NCBI RefSeq assembly: GCF_036884655.1
Contig: NC_088359.1
Span: 18,941,001-19,005,000, forward strand
Source of the DNA: Musa acuminata AAA Group
Lineage: Eukaryota; Streptophyta; Magnoliopsida; Zingiberales; Musaceae
DNA: 64,000 nt
Direction of reading: 5' to 3'
The position numbers were made by a program, and so were the translations under genes. The notes below the pieces were generated by a model that was not told the DNA's origin, searched no databases, and was given only the letters and a program-made list of their open reading frames with translations. Below are positions 34,731 through 47,029 of the stretch, in pieces (the first letter of the stretch is position 1; each line of letters begins with the position of its first letter).

Positions 34731-35959
34731 ATGGCATACGCAGTAAACCAAGAGGGCCATTCTATTACCCGTCCACCCATGTTCAATGGGACGAACTACA
34801 CCTATTGGAAGACCCGAATGAGGATCTTTCTTATTTCTATGGATTTTGAACTTTGGAATCTTGTCGAAAATGGATTTTTGAAGTCTTCTCTTCCAATGAT
34901 CGATTGGAATGAATTGGAGAAGAAGGCTTTCTCTTTTAATGCAAAGGCTATGAATGCCTTATTTTGTGCACTTGATAAAAACGAGTTCAACCGTGTTTCG
35001 GTTTGTGAAACCGCATTTGATATTTGGCACACACTCGAGGTGACTCACGAAGGCATAAGTAGAGTGAAAGAGTCAAAAATCAATCTTTTGATACATTCTT
35101 TCGAACTTTTCCGGATGAAACCGAGTGTGACTATTGGCGACATGTTTACCCGTTTCACGGATATCATCAACGGTCTAAAAGGACTCGGAAAAAAGTTTTT
35201 CGGATTTTGAGCTCGTAAATAAGATTCTAAGATCCCTTCCTAAGAGTTGGGATCCTAAAGTCGCTGCTATTCAAGAGGCGAAAGATCTAAACAACTTCCC
35301 TCTTGAAGAACTAATCGGGTCATTAATGACCTACGAGATGACTTGCAAAGCTCATGAAGAGCAAGAAGACATCATTCCAAAGAATTTAATAGATGCAGAT
35401 TTATCATTTGACGAATTTTTAAATGCCTTCCATGACTTATTTGATGAATGCAAGATTATTAGTAGAAAATACAAATTGCTAAAAAAGGAGCATGATAGTC
35501 TTACTTGTAATTTTGATAAGTTAAAAACTGAATATCATGATAGTTTAGGTTCATGCATAAAATGCCATGATCTAGAAACTCTCCAAAAGGAAAACTTGCT
35601 ACTTAAAGACACCTCGAAGAAATTCGAGGTTCGTAGCGAGTCTTTGAACATGATCCTTGCAAACAAGGGTCACGTTCCCAAAAGAAGTGGAATCGGATTT
35701 GTGAGAAGTCCTCACCAAAATCCAACCACCTTTATAATAGGCCCCCATCTTACATGTTTGACACCAAACCAAATGCAACTTTTGTTGCAAACTTGGACAT
35801 AAAACGTATTATTATTCATTCAAGAAAATTAGTCTGAACAAATTAATTTGGGTTCCTAAAGGAACCATGATAAAGTCTATGCAACATGATAAACAATGTA
35901 GATCTATTTTTGAGGCACTCAAAAGCAAATGGGTACCTAAAAATCATCCTTTCTTGTAA
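34731..35959 (+). pseudogene. gag: Sirevirus C gag, deleted and frameshifted
   Basis: This copy keeps an ATG start (34731, MAYAVNQEG) and is open to 35210. An extra base in an A run near 35193 shifts the frame; the next open piece runs 35326-35802. About 0.35 kb that holds the first zinc knuckle in A and B is missing between GACATCATTCC and AATTTAATAG (near 35383). A further extra C near 35745 shifts the frame before the second knuckle. The gag stop at 35957-35959 lines up with that of A. Confidence 0.85.
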
Positions 35960-36679
35960 AGACATAAAACATCATAAGCTGGGAGCAAGAAATAATATCC
36001 TGCTCTCTGGATTCTCGATATTCATGACCCGAGATCCATAAAGAACACGTGATGCTCTCTAGCCTAAATAACAAAAAGATGATTAGAAAATTAAAATTAC
36101 AAATACGATATGGATACAATCCCATTTGATCCCTTATAATTGGAAACCCATGATTCTCCCTTCACATATCCTCTGGATTTTCGAACCCATCGATTTCATC
36201 CGTTCATAACTTTCGAATTCAACTATATCATGAACTGACTAAGTTTGTCATGAACTTGCAAGGCTTACCAACTTGAACAATCTGTCACAAACATGTGTAC
36301 TACATTGAGAGTATGCACGTCAAAAGATCTATCTTGATCGTGCAAAAGTTCTTATCTTAAAATTAAAATTCTTACGTAATTACGTAAGTAAAGTTGATTG
36401 ATCCACAAATAAAAATTCATCTCAAAGTCAAAAACATTCAAATCAGACCACACAGCAGTCAGAACCATGCTCACTGCCTGCAGCGGTTGCACCGCCCCAG
36501 CTGGAGGTAGCACCTCCGGCTATCACGTATTGTAAGCGGTTGCACCGCCCCAGCCAGCGGTGCAACCGCCTGCAATCCTGCCCACTTTTAACCCAAGCGA
36601 GGGCCGGCAATGGAACCGGCCCCAACTCACTCCCTTCCCCTCTTTACTCTTCCAAAACTTCTCCACCTCCATTCCTTCC
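35960..36679 (+). other. Leader of the extra ORF in Sirevirus C, first part
   Basis: Same sequence type as 10649-11500 in A, including the GC-rich palindromic patch at about 36478-36610. No gene. Interrupted at 36679 by Sirevirus B and continued at 45982-46142. Confidence 0.7.
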
Positions 36680-38384
36680 TGTTAGGATCAAGAGCACTAA
36701 GAGGGGGGGGTGAATTAGTGCAGCGGAAAAACCTTCTGCGATTAAATTCGAAAACTGCTTTCGTTCGATAGAAGTGATTTTGGTAAGAAAGCCGATTCGT
36801 AAATCACTTCAAATTTTGACTAGGAGAGATGCAGTAAAGATATGAATGAAGTTTGCAGTTATGATGGAAATCAGAATATAAGCACAAACTGAAATATGAC
36901 ATTCGTACGATAAAAGCGATTTCGGTATAAAAGCTGATTCGTAAACCACTTTAACTTGAGATAAGGCGAGATGCAGTTAAAGCAAAGATATAAAGGCAGT
37001 TTGCAGTTATAATGGAAATCAGAACGTAAGCACAAACTGAAATACGATGTTCGTACGATAAAACTGATTTGCATCTTAAACCCCGATTCGGAAAGCATTG
37101 AACTTTGAAACACGTTCGTAAAAACACAGAAAGCAGTAAGCTATTGAGGAGATTTGCAGTACAGATAAGATGCTCAAAGTAAATGCAAACCGAGATTTAG
37201 AATGGTTCGGTCAATCTTGACCTACTCCACTTTTGGCTTCCTCCACCGACGAGGTCACCGACGTCAACTAGAGGCCTTCCTTCAATAGGCGAAGGCCAAC
37301 CACCCTTTTACAGTTTCACTCCTTTTGACGGGCTTAGGAGATAACCCTTACAGAATTTTCTCTCCTCTCTTTACAACTCAGAACTTGGAAGAAAAGAGGG
37401 AGAAGAACTTTTGACCTTTACAACAATTTTGAGCTCTAAGAATCACAGAAAAAGATCAAGATTTCGGTGTAAGTTCATACCCTTTTAGTGCTGAATGGGT
37501 GGGGTATTTATAGGCCCCAACCCAGTTCAAATTTGGAGCTCAAAACTATCAATTCCCGGAATTTCGGGATCAGGTGGTTGCACCTCCTGACTGGAGCGGT
37601 TGCACCGCCTGGCAGAGCTCGAAGACTGAGCCTCTAGGCGGTGTTACCTCCTGTCAGGGGCGGTTGCACCTCCTGCCAGAGCTCGAAGACCGAGCTCAGG
37701 CGGTTGCACCTCCTGACGGAGGCGGTTGCACCGCCTGGCAGAGCTCGAAGACCGAGCTCAGGCGGTGCCACCTCCTGTCAGGGGAGGTTGCACCGCCTAG
37801 TCTCGCTCGGAGACTGAGCCCAGGCGGTGCAACCTCCTGCCTTGGGCGGTTCAACCGCCTGGCAGAAATCAGGGTCCGAATGGGTTGATCCATTCGGCCC
37901 AATTTGGGTTTTTCAGGGGCCCAATTGCCCCAAGATTAAGTTAATGGGATCACCTCCCATTTCCAACTTAATCATTGTGCTACCTATAATATTCCCTAAG
38001 ACATTTACTGCTACTTGCTCTGATGCGTCAATCGCTTCTTCCGGCGAGCTTCCGGCGAACTTCCATCGATCATCCGATGAACCCTCGGTGATGCTCCTGC
38101 GGACTTCCGGCAAACTCCTGGACTTGCGACGATTCACTTGGCGAGTTTCGACGAGCTTCTTTGGCAAGCTTATGGACTTCTCAGATTTGTTCCCGCAGAA
38201 CCTCCGACGACTGTTCGAACTTCCGTCGAACTCTCGAACTCCCAACGTGATCATTGTCTTGACTCCGGCGCAACTCCTGCTGCATGTCTTACTTTCATCG
38301 TAGTTAATCCTGCACACTTATTTCAGCATATAGATTAGATAACAAATGACAATTGACTTCATCATCAAAATCTGAGATTTAACA
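36680..38384 (-). mobile_element. 3' LTR of Sirevirus B
   Basis: 1705 bp, minus strand from 38384 (TGTTAAATCTCAG) to 36680 (CTAACA). TATA box at 37512-37505, U3 repeats at about 37565-37865 and an 8-base G run at 36703-36710. Confidence 0.92.
37505..37512 (-). promoter_or_regulatory. LTR TATA box (Sirevirus B, 3' LTR)
   Basis: TATAAATA on the minus strand at the conserved place after the U3 repeats. Confidence 0.7.
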
Positions 38385-38416
38385 ATCTCCCCCTTTTTGA
38401 TGACGACATTCAATTG
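38350..38416 (-). other. PPT hairpin at the 3' LTR boundary of Sirevirus B
   Basis: Arms at 38350-38370 and 38395-38416, with the polypurine tract (CTCCCCC on plus) in the loop. One arm has a GACGAC variant that weakens the stem. Confidence 0.65.
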
Positions 38417-39531
38417 ATAATGGAGTTAACCTTAACTCCCCTTGTTTATATGCCATACTTGAGATAAGTCATTCTGGAATTCAAAACCTAAGAATTCAAG
38501 GGACATATTGATAAGTTAGAATCATTTGAACTTATCAATACTCCCATCATGATTCCCATCATGATGTATCTCTCTGAAGATGATGTCAAGGCTTGACATT
38601 CATTTTCAAATTTTACATAACAAGTTTGAATGATGGTAATTGTAGCAATTCATCATATTTTAAGATATCAACATATAAAGCTACGAAGTAAGATTTTGAT
38701 TTCATTACATGATGTACATATTTCAAATATTTTAGCAAGTATTGCATTTCATCATATGGTAAGATATCAACTCATAGAATTACGATGCAAGTTTTTTGTT
38801 TGATATCTTGACGCGATACAAACAAGGTATAATGCAAATTAATCATAGCATCTATTCATATATCTCTTGGTGATGCAAGCATGGCATAATCATAGCATCA
38901 GTGTTTATAGCATCAATGCATATATTTCTCCCCCTTTGTCATCAACAAAAAGCATGGTAGTTGTGATACTAGGAGAACAATATAAGCAAATTTTAAGCAT
39001 AAGTGCGATAATTGTTCATGCCTTTACTGGGTTCATGTTATTTTCTAATAGTAAGTGATAGGAAATCAAGCATATAAAGGAAGGCATGATACGTAGATTG
39101 CTTTGAATACTTCTTCCTTTTTATTTGTTATAATCTTTTTGTATGAAGGAGGAAAGCCATTTGTGATACCAGCTATTTGTGAGTTTACTTTGAGTCAAGT
39201 TATGTGTGTGAAACAGCTTTTTGCAAGTAAAGATACTATCATCCATATTTCAAGATGGAATTCATAAGCAGGAATCATCAAATCATTTCAGAAAAATATT
39301 TTTCATTAGAGTGTATGAGAAAATCCGATTTTTAGCATTCCAATTGTTAAGCGAGTCCGAAAATGAAATGAACACTTTCATGCATTCGGACAAGACTATG
39401 CTACAGATTTTCAAATACAATCATGAAGACAAAACATTTCAACACATAATTTACAACATGTTATTTAGGCATGTAATGGCAATCAAGTGATTTGATCATT
39501 CAATAAAGTCCGAAAAATAATTTTAACTAGT
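38385..39531 (-). other. 3' untranslated region of Sirevirus B
   Basis: AT-rich, with no gene. Polypurine-tract-like sites on the minus strand lie next to the LTR (38386-38394), near 38434-38441 and near 38929-38938, the same triple arrangement as in A, C and D. Confidence 0.78.
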
Positions 39532-42500
39532 TTATGTATTCGGACACATCAACATTCCTAATTCTCTTCTTATGAAATTAAATTGCTCTTCACTTAGAGG
39601 TTTTGTAAAAATATCAGCTAGTTGATGTTTAGTATCAATGAACTCTATGATTACGTCATGATTAGTAACATGATCTCGTATAAAGTGATGTCTAATATCA
39701 ATATGTTTTGTTCTTGAGTGTTGTATAGGATTCTTTGTCAAGCATATTGCACTTGTGTTATCACATTTAATGGGAATATTTTTACGATGAACTTTATAAT
39801 CTTCTAAGGTGTTTTTCATCCATACAACTTGTGCACAGCATGCACTTGCTGCAATATATTCAGCTTCGGTTGTTGATAGTGCAACTGAGTTTTGTTTCTT
39901 AGATGACCAGGAAACAAAGCCATGTCCTAAAAATTGACATGTTCCGGATGTGCTTTTTCTATCTAGTCTACAGCTAGCAAAGTCCGCATCAGCATAAGCA
40001 ATTAACTCAAGATTCTCTGATTTTGGGTACCATAATCCTAGATTTGTGGTAACATTAAGATATCTAAGTATTCTTTTAACTGCTTTGAGATGAGATATCT
40101 TAGGGTTTGATTGAAATCTAGCACAAAGTCCAACACTGAACATGATGTCTGGTCTAGTTGTAGTGAGGTAAAGTAAACTTCCTATCATACCCCTATAAGT
40201 TTTTTGATCGAAGCTTTCTCCACTTTCATCAATTTCTAACTTAGTGGAGGTGCTCATAGGAGTGTTAATATCCTTTGAGTTATTTATATTAAACTTCTTT
40301 AGTAAATTCATAGCATATTTAGTTTGATTAATAAAGATGACATTGCTTAGTTGTTTGATTTGTAAGCCTAAGAAGAATGTTAATTCTCCCATTAAACTCA
40401 TTTTGAATGCAAGACTCATAGTTTTAGCAAACGATTCACAAAGAGATTCATTCGTGGAACCAAAGATAATATCGTCAACATAAATCTGAACAATGAGAAA
40501 ATTATTTTCAAATTTCTTGATGAATAATGTAGTATCAACCTTGCCTTTTGTGAAATCATTTTCAAAAAGAAAAGAACTAAGTCTCTCATACCAAGCCCTC
40601 GGGGCTTATTTTAAACCATAGAGAGCTTTAGTTAATCTAAACACATGATTAGGGAGGCTATTATTTTCAAATCCAGGAGGTTGTTCAACATAGACTTCTT
40701 CGGAAATAAAGCCATTAAGAAAAGCGCTTTTAACATCCATTTGAAATAACTTAAAATTATTACTACTAGCGTAGGCAAGGAGCATCCTTATGGCTTCTAA
40801 TTGAGCCACAGGAGCGAAGGTTTCTTCGTAATCGATACCTTCTTCTTGGTTGAAACCTTTGGCCACTAATCTAACATTGTTTCTAACCACGATACCATTT
40901 TCATCTTGCTTGTTTCTAAAGACCCATTTAGTACCAATAACTAAATGGTCATTTGGCCTAGGAACAAGCTTCCACACCTTATTTCTCTCAAATTGATTCA
41001 ATTCATCTTGCATTGCGATAATCCATGAATCATCTTTCATGGCTTCATCAACACATTTGGGTTCAATTTGGGAGAGAAAAGCGGCGTTCGCACAAAAATT
41101 TTTAAGAGAAGATCGTGTTTGAACCCCCTTTGATGTGTCTTCTAAGATTAGCTCCTTAGGATGAGCATCTACATACTTCCAATCCTTGGGTAAGGATGTT
41201 TCGGAAGTGGATGCATCCAAGTTGCTAGTTGGAGACGGGGTTTCATTTAAATTCAAGGAATCAAAATTAACATCATCATCAAAATTGTTTTTCTTGATTC
41301 CAGAAATCTCATTGAAAACGACATGAATGGATTCTTCAATAATTAAGGTTCTTTTATTGAAGATACGAAAAGCTTTAGAAACCGAAGAATAATCAAGAAA
41401 GATTCCTTCATCGGATTTAGCATCAAATTTTTCTAAGTTATCCTTTTCATTCAAGATAAAACACTTACACCCAAAGACTTTAAAATATGAAACGTTGGGT
41501 TTTTTGTTATTCCATAACTCATAGGGAGTTTTGGTGAGTAAGGGTCTTACCAGAACACTATTCAAAATATAGCATGCGGTGTTTATGGCTTCGGCCCAAA
41601 AATATTTGGGTAGGCTATGTTCATTCAACATGGTTCTTGCCATTTCTTGTAAATTTCGATTTTTTCTTTCTACTACTCCATTTTGTTGAGGATTTCTTGG
41701 AGTAGAGAAATTATGGTTGTATCCATTGAGTTCACAAAATTCTTGGAAATCATGGTTTTGAAATTCTCCCCCATGATCACTTCTAATTGACGAAATCATA
41801 GACCCCTTCTCATTTTGAACAAGTTTACAAAACTTGGTAAAATATCTAAAGCATTCATTTTTCTATTTTAAGAAGGAAGTCCATGTATATCTGCTATAGT
41901 CATCTACAATGACGAAGGTGTATTTGCTACCTCCTAGACTTGATGTAGAGATTGGTCCGAACAAGTCCATATGGATCAATTGTAAGGGCCTAGAGGTGCT
42001 TATTTGATTCTTAGATTTGAAACTACTCTTAATTTGTTTTCCTAATTGACAAGCATCACACACATTATCTTTGATGAACTTGATGTGAGGAATTCCTCGT
42101 ACAAGTTCTTTGGATGATATTTGAGTGATTAGTTTCATGTAAGCATGACCTAATCTCCTATGCCAAAGCTAAGCATCCTCATTCAAAACTGAGAAACATA
42201 CTTCATTGCAAAGATCATTGATGTTAATGGTGTATACGTTATTCTGTTTTAATGCAATCATAGATGTGTTTTTGTGTGGTTTTTCAAAGATGCAAGCATT
42301 AGATTCAAATTTGACGATATATCCTTTATCACATAATTGACTAATGCTCAAGAGGTTATGATTTAAACCATTAACTAACAAAACATCTTCAATAAAGAAG
42401 TTAGATTTTTTACCTATGGTTCATTTGCCAATGATTTTACCCTTGTTGTTGTCTCCGAAGGTGACATAGCCTTCATCTATGCTAGTGAGCTTAGAGAATT

Positions 42501-42582
42501 GAGATGGATCTCCGGTCATATGCCTTGAGCATCCACTATCAAGGTACCATCTCTAGCTCCTAGCTTGCGATGGTATAGGTTT
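39532..42582 (-). pseudogene. pol: Sirevirus B pol (protease, integrase, RT, RNase H)
   Basis: Minus strand: protease-adjacent WYLDSGCSRHMTGD near 42545; an open piece with SISQLCDKGYIVKF (42381-42169); integrase zinc motif LWHRRLGHA near 42160; integrase core 42138-41700 ([26 protein letters not shown]); a large open piece 41799-40606; RT catalytic YVDDIIFGS near 40470; RNase H 40419-39532 with intact ALSTTEAEYIAAS and FTKPLSEEQF ends. Stops break it at a TAG near 42556, TGA 42423-42421, TAG 42171-42169, near 41863, and TAA near 40604. Two of these (42423 and 42171) are shared with element D. All catalytic motifs can still be seen, but it cannot make one polyprotein. Confidence 0.9.
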
Positions 42583-44163
42583 CTACAAGAAAGGATGATT
42601 TTTAGGAACCCATTTGCTTTTGGGTGCCTCAAAAATAGATCTATATTGTTTATCATGTTGCATAGAATTTGTCATTGTTCCTTTGGGAACCCAAATTAAT
42701 TTATTCGGACTAATTTTCTTGAATGGACAATAATACGTTTTGTGTCCAAGTTTGCAACAAAAGTTGCATTTGCTTTGGTGTCGAACATGTAAGATGGGGC
42801 CTTTTATGAAGGTGGTTAGATTTTGGTGAGGACTTCTCATAAATCCGATTCCACTTCTTTTGGGAACGTGACCCTTGTTTGCAAGGATCACGTTCAGTGA
42901 CTTGCTACCAACCTCGAATTTCTTCAAGGTGTCCTTAAGTAGCAAGTTTTCCTTTTGGAGAGTTTCTAGATTATGACATTTTGTGCATGAACTTAAACTA
43001 TTATGATATTCAGTTTTTAACTTATCAAAATTACAAGACTATCATGCTCCTTTTTTAGCAACTTATATTTTCTACTAATAATCTTGCATTCATCAAATAA
43101 GTCATGGAAGGCATTTAATAATTCATCAAATGATAAATCTGCATCTATTAAATTTGTTACCTCATCTCCGATGGCCATTAAGGCGTAATGAGCAACTTGC
43201 TCGGTGTTGGACTCCTTTTCTTTGGATGCGCTCGAGTCATCCCATGTTGCTTTGAGCGCCTTCTTCTTTGATGTTCTCTTCTTGACTTAGGGACAATCAC
43301 TCTTGTAGTATCCCGGCTTCTTGCACTCATAGCAAATAACTTGGTCCTTCTTGGGTTCAAATTTATTTTTTGTTTCATTCTTAAACTTGTTTCTTTTAAT
43401 GAATTTTTTAAATTTTCTTGTTAGAAGTGCCAAGTCATCGTCACAGTCCTCATCACTTGAGTTTTCTCTCAAGTGGTCTTCTGAAATTTGAAGTGTCATA
43501 TCCTTCCTATTCTTTGGAAGGATGTCTTCTTGCTCTTCATGAGCTTTGTAGGTCATCTCGTAGGTCATTAATGACCCGATTAGTTCTTCAAGAGGGAAGT
43601 TATTTAGATCTTTCGCCTCTTGAATAGCAGTGACTTTAGGATCCCAACTCTTAGGAAGGGATCTTAGAATCTTATTTAAGAGCTCAAAATCCGAAAAATA
43701 TTTTCCGAGTCCTTTTAGACCGTTGACGACATCCGTGAAATGGGTAAACATGTCCCCAATGGTTTTAATCGGTTTCATCCGGAAAAGTTTGAAAGAATGT
43801 AACAGAAGATTGATTTTTGACTCTTTCACTCTACTTGTGCCTTCGTGAGTCACTTCGAGTATGTGCCAAATATCAAATGCAGTTTCACAAGTCGAAACAC
43901 GGTTAAACTCATTTTTATCAAGTGCACAGAATAAGGCATTCATAGCCTTTGTATTAAGAGCGAAAGCCTTCTTCTCCAATTCATTCCAATCGATCATTGG
44001 AAGAGAAGACTTCGAAAATCTATTTTCGACAAGATTCCAAAGTTCAAAATCCATAGAAATAAGAAAGATCCTCATTCGGGTCTTCCAATAGGTGTAGTTC
44101 ATCCCATTGAACATGGGTGGACGTGTAATAGAATGGGCCCTCTTGGTTTCCGGCGTATGCCAT
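42583..44163 (-). pseudogene. gag: Sirevirus B gag
   Basis: ATG at 44163 in the same context as C. One extra C near 44136 shifts the frame after nine codons. From 44114 it is open for 275 codons through the YTYWKTRMRIFL block to the first knuckle (CYECKKPGYYKSDCP) and a TAA at 43289-43287. The second half continues in the same register class with the coiled-coil-like region and the second knuckle CNFCCKLGHKTYYC near 42760, then ends TAG at 42583 after KNHPFL. The size (about 520 residues) and two knuckles match Sirevirus gag. The TAA after CP is shared with D but not with A. Confidence 0.87.
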
Positions 44164-44195
44164 CTCTCTTGGGTTTTAATCCGTTAGAGAGTTAA

Positions 44196-44211
44196 CCCCG
44201 CTCTGATACCA
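44196..44211 (-). promoter_or_regulatory. tRNA-Met primer binding site (Sirevirus B)
   Basis: The minus strand reads TGGTATCAGAGCGGGG, two bases inside the 5' LTR end. Confidence 0.88.
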
Positions 44212-44213
44212 AT

Positions 44214-45981
44214 TGTTAGGATCAAGAGCAATAAGAGGGGGGGGGGGGTGAATTAGTGCAGCGGAAAACCTTCTGCGATTAAATTCGAAAACTGCTTTCG
44301 TTCGATAGAAGTGATTTTGGTAAGAAAGCCGATTCGTAAATCACTTCAACTTTTGACTAAGAGAGATGCAGCAAAGATATGAAAGCAGTTTGCAGTTATG
44401 ATGGAAATCAGAATATAAGCGCAAACTGAAATACGACGTTCGTACGATAAAAGTGATTTCGGTATAAAAGCTGATTCATAAACCACTTTAACTTGAGATA
44501 AGGCGAGATGCAGTTAAAGCAAAGATATAAAGGCAGTTTGCAGTTATAATGGAAATCAGAATGTAAGCGCAAACTTAAATACGACGTTCGTACGATAAAA
44601 CTGATTTGCGTCTTAAACCCCGATTCGGAAAGCACTGAACTTTGAAACACATTCGGAAAAACACAGAAGGCAGTAAGCTATTGAGGAGGGTTGCAGTAAA
44701 GATAAGATGCTCAAAGTAAATGCAAACCGAGATTTAGAGTGGTTCGGTCAATCTTGACCTACTCCACTTTTGGCTTCCTACACCGACGAGGTCACCGACG
44801 TCAACTAGAGGCCTTCCTTCAATAGGCGAAGGCCAACCACCCTTTTACAGTTTCACTCCTTTTGATGGGCTTAGGAGACAACCCTTACAGAATTTTCTCT
44901 CCTCTCTTTACAACTCAGAACTTGGAAGAAAAGAGGGAGAAGAACTTTTGGCCTTTACAACAATTTTGAGCTCTAAGAATCACATAAAAAGATCAAGATT
45001 TCGGTATAAGTTCATACCCTTTCAGTGCTGAATGGGTGGGGTATTTATAGGCCCCAACCCAGTTCAAATTTGGAGATCAAAATTGTCAATTCCCGGAATT
45101 CCGGGATCAGGTGGTTGCACCTCCTGATTGGAGCGGTTGCACCGCCTGGCAGAGCTCGAAGACTGAGCCTCTGGGCGGTGCTACCTCCTGTCAGGGGTGG
45201 TTGCACCTCCTGCCAGAGCTCGAAGACCGAGCTTAAGCGGTTGCACCTCCTGACTGAGGCGGTTGCACCACCTGGCAGAGCTCGAAATCCGAGCTCAGGC
45301 GGTGCCACCTCTTGTCAGGGGAGGTTGCACCGCCCAGTCTCACTTGGAGACTGAGCCCAGGCGGTGCCACTACTTGGTTGGAGCGGTTGCAGCTCCCAGT
45401 CTCGCTCGGAGACTGAGCCCAGGCGGTGCAACCTCCTGCCTTGGGCGATTCAACCGCTTGGTAGAAATCAGGGTCCGAATGGGTTGATCCATTCGGCCCA
45501 ATTTGGGTTTTTAGAGGCCCAATTGCCCCAAGATTAAGTTAATGGGATCACCTCCCATTTCCAACTTAATCATTGTGCTAACTACGATATTCCCTAAGAC
45601 ATTTACTGCAACTTGCTCCGATGCGTCAATCGCTTCTTCCGGCGAGCTTCCGATGAACTTCCGTCGATCATCCGATGAACCCTCGGTGATGCTCCTGCGG
45701 ACTTCCGGCAAACTCCTGGACTTGCGACGATTCACTTGGCGAGTTCCGACGAGCTTCTTCGGCAAGCTTATGGACTTCTCGGATTTGTTCCCGCAGAACC
45801 TCCAATGACTGTCCGAACTTCCGTCGAACTCTCGAACTCCCAACGTGATCATTGTCTTGACTCCGGCACAACTCCTGCTGCATGTCTTACTTTCATCGTA
45901 GTTAATCCTGCACACTTATCTTAGATATAGATTAGATAACAAATGACAATTGACTTCATCATCAAAATCCGAGATTCAACA
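44214..45981 (-). mobile_element. 5' LTR of Sirevirus B
   Basis: 1768 bp, minus strand. It has one more U3 repeat unit (about 45355-45420) than the partner LTR, a 12-base G run at 44237-44248 and a TATA box at 45049-45042. Confidence 0.92.
45042..45049 (-). promoter_or_regulatory. LTR TATA box (Sirevirus B, 5' LTR)
   Basis: TATAAATA on the minus strand in GGCCTATAAATACCCC; the position expected for the start of element transcription. Confidence 0.72.
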
Positions 45982-46142
45982 CTCCCCTCACAGCATCCCA
46001 AATACTCCTCATTTCGAAGCAAAAGATCAACAATCTCTCCTTCTCTTGAAGATCTCACTAAGGTATTCTCTAAGAAGCCCTTAAATTCTGTTTTTGATTC
46101 ATTTACTCTTGCTCATTACTATCCTCCTAAACAGCAGTAGTT
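45982..46142 (+). other. Leader of the extra ORF in Sirevirus C, second part
   Basis: Continues 35960-36679 after Sirevirus B and matches A at about 11345-11502 up to the ATG of the extra ORF. Confidence 0.8.
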
Positions 46143-46967
46143 ATGAGGTCTAGAAGATCATCAAGGGATAAAGGGAAGAGGAGATTAGTGGAAGACTTTG
46201 ATCTTACCCTTTTTGATTCAAAATATCATGCTGAAAAGTTTTCCTCTTTCGAATTTAGAAGTGTCAATAAGGGAAAACATGTAGATTTAGATGAACTAAG
46301 AGACTTAGAGACAATCCAATGGTTTGTGAACCTAGATCTACTCCCTATTTTACAAATTAATGAACCCATCTATCCAAGACTTGTTAGATTGTTTTACAAC
46401 AATATACAAGTAGATGAAGAAGAAAGAATGTCTACCTATGTCTTAGGACAACACATCTCCATTACGGATAAACTCATTTGCGACATGATAGGCATTCTCA
46501 TAAAAAATAGAGGACTTTACTTTAGAGGATCATGGGATGATGAAACTATTGGGACAACATATGTTGAAGCCTTAGGAACAATTTTCGCCAATCCCAATTT
46601 AGCGATTGTTCCTAAAAGTTGTGAACATCTATTACCACTAAACACTAAGGTACTTCATCATATCCTAACTAGCATCATTCTCCCTAATCAATACCATCAT
46701 GATGAAGTAAGCCAAATAGAATTAGGAACTATGTATTGGATCATGAAAGGACATGACATCTGTCTTGGTTATCTTATCCAACAAAACATGTTAGAACTAT
46801 CTAAGAAAGACATGATGCTTCCATATGGTGGTATAATCACTAGAATACTGAAAGCCTACGATATTCCAATACCATCCGACGAAGAAGTAATAAAAGTATA
46901 TAGGTTTAGCATAATAAATAAAAATCTACTTCACCGATTGAAATGTGTTTATAGAAATGGTAACTAG
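46143..46967 (+). CDS. Extra ORF of Sirevirus C (unknown protein, fused to pol)
   Basis: A 274-codon ORF from ATG 46143, the least damaged version of the extra ORF. The N-terminal 20 residues are very basic (RSRRSSRDKGKRR), followed by a globular domain rich in Leu/Ile with NLDLLPIL, LVRLFYNNIQVDEEE and GTMYWIMKGHDICLGYL. No catalytic motif, signal peptide or membrane segment is obvious. It ends at a TAG where A reads Trp; the frame then stays open through the Pro/Glu-rich part and passes, at about 47029, directly into pol. It resembles the 'putative plant transposon protein' type by memory only. The position between gag and pol is where protease and integrase should be. Confidence 0.75.
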   Translation: MRSRRSSRDKGKRRLVEDFDLTLFDSKYHAEKFSSFEFRSVNKGKHVDLDELRDLETIQWFVNLDLLPILQINEPIYPRLVRLFYNNIQVDEEERMSTYVLGQHISITDKLICDMIGILIKNRGLYFRGSWDDETIGTTYVEALGTIFANPNLAIVPKSCEHLLPLNTKVLHHILTSIILPNQYHHDEVSQIELGTMYWIMKGHDICLGYLIQQNMLELSKKDMMLPYGGIITRILKAYDIPIPSDEEVIKVYRFSIINKNLLHRLKCVYRNGN

Positions 46968-47029
46968 GTTAGAACGCCTAGAAGAACCGATCCCCCTCAA
47001 CCTGAACCAGAACCGGAAACACTAGTCTT

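Larger units (their letters stand above)
36680..45981 (-). mobile_element. Sirevirus B, full-length copia element
   Basis: A 9302-bp minus-strand element: 5' LTR 45981-44214, primer site, gag 44163-42583, pol 42582-39532, 3' untranslated region with polypurine tracts, 3' LTR 38384-36680. The flanks CTTCC (36675-36679) and CTCCC (45982-45986) form a 5-bp target duplication with one mismatch, and the flanking sequence joins up as the leader of the extra ORF, as seen unbroken in A near 11325-11345. It has every copia domain in order but several stops and frameshifts. Confidence 0.93.
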
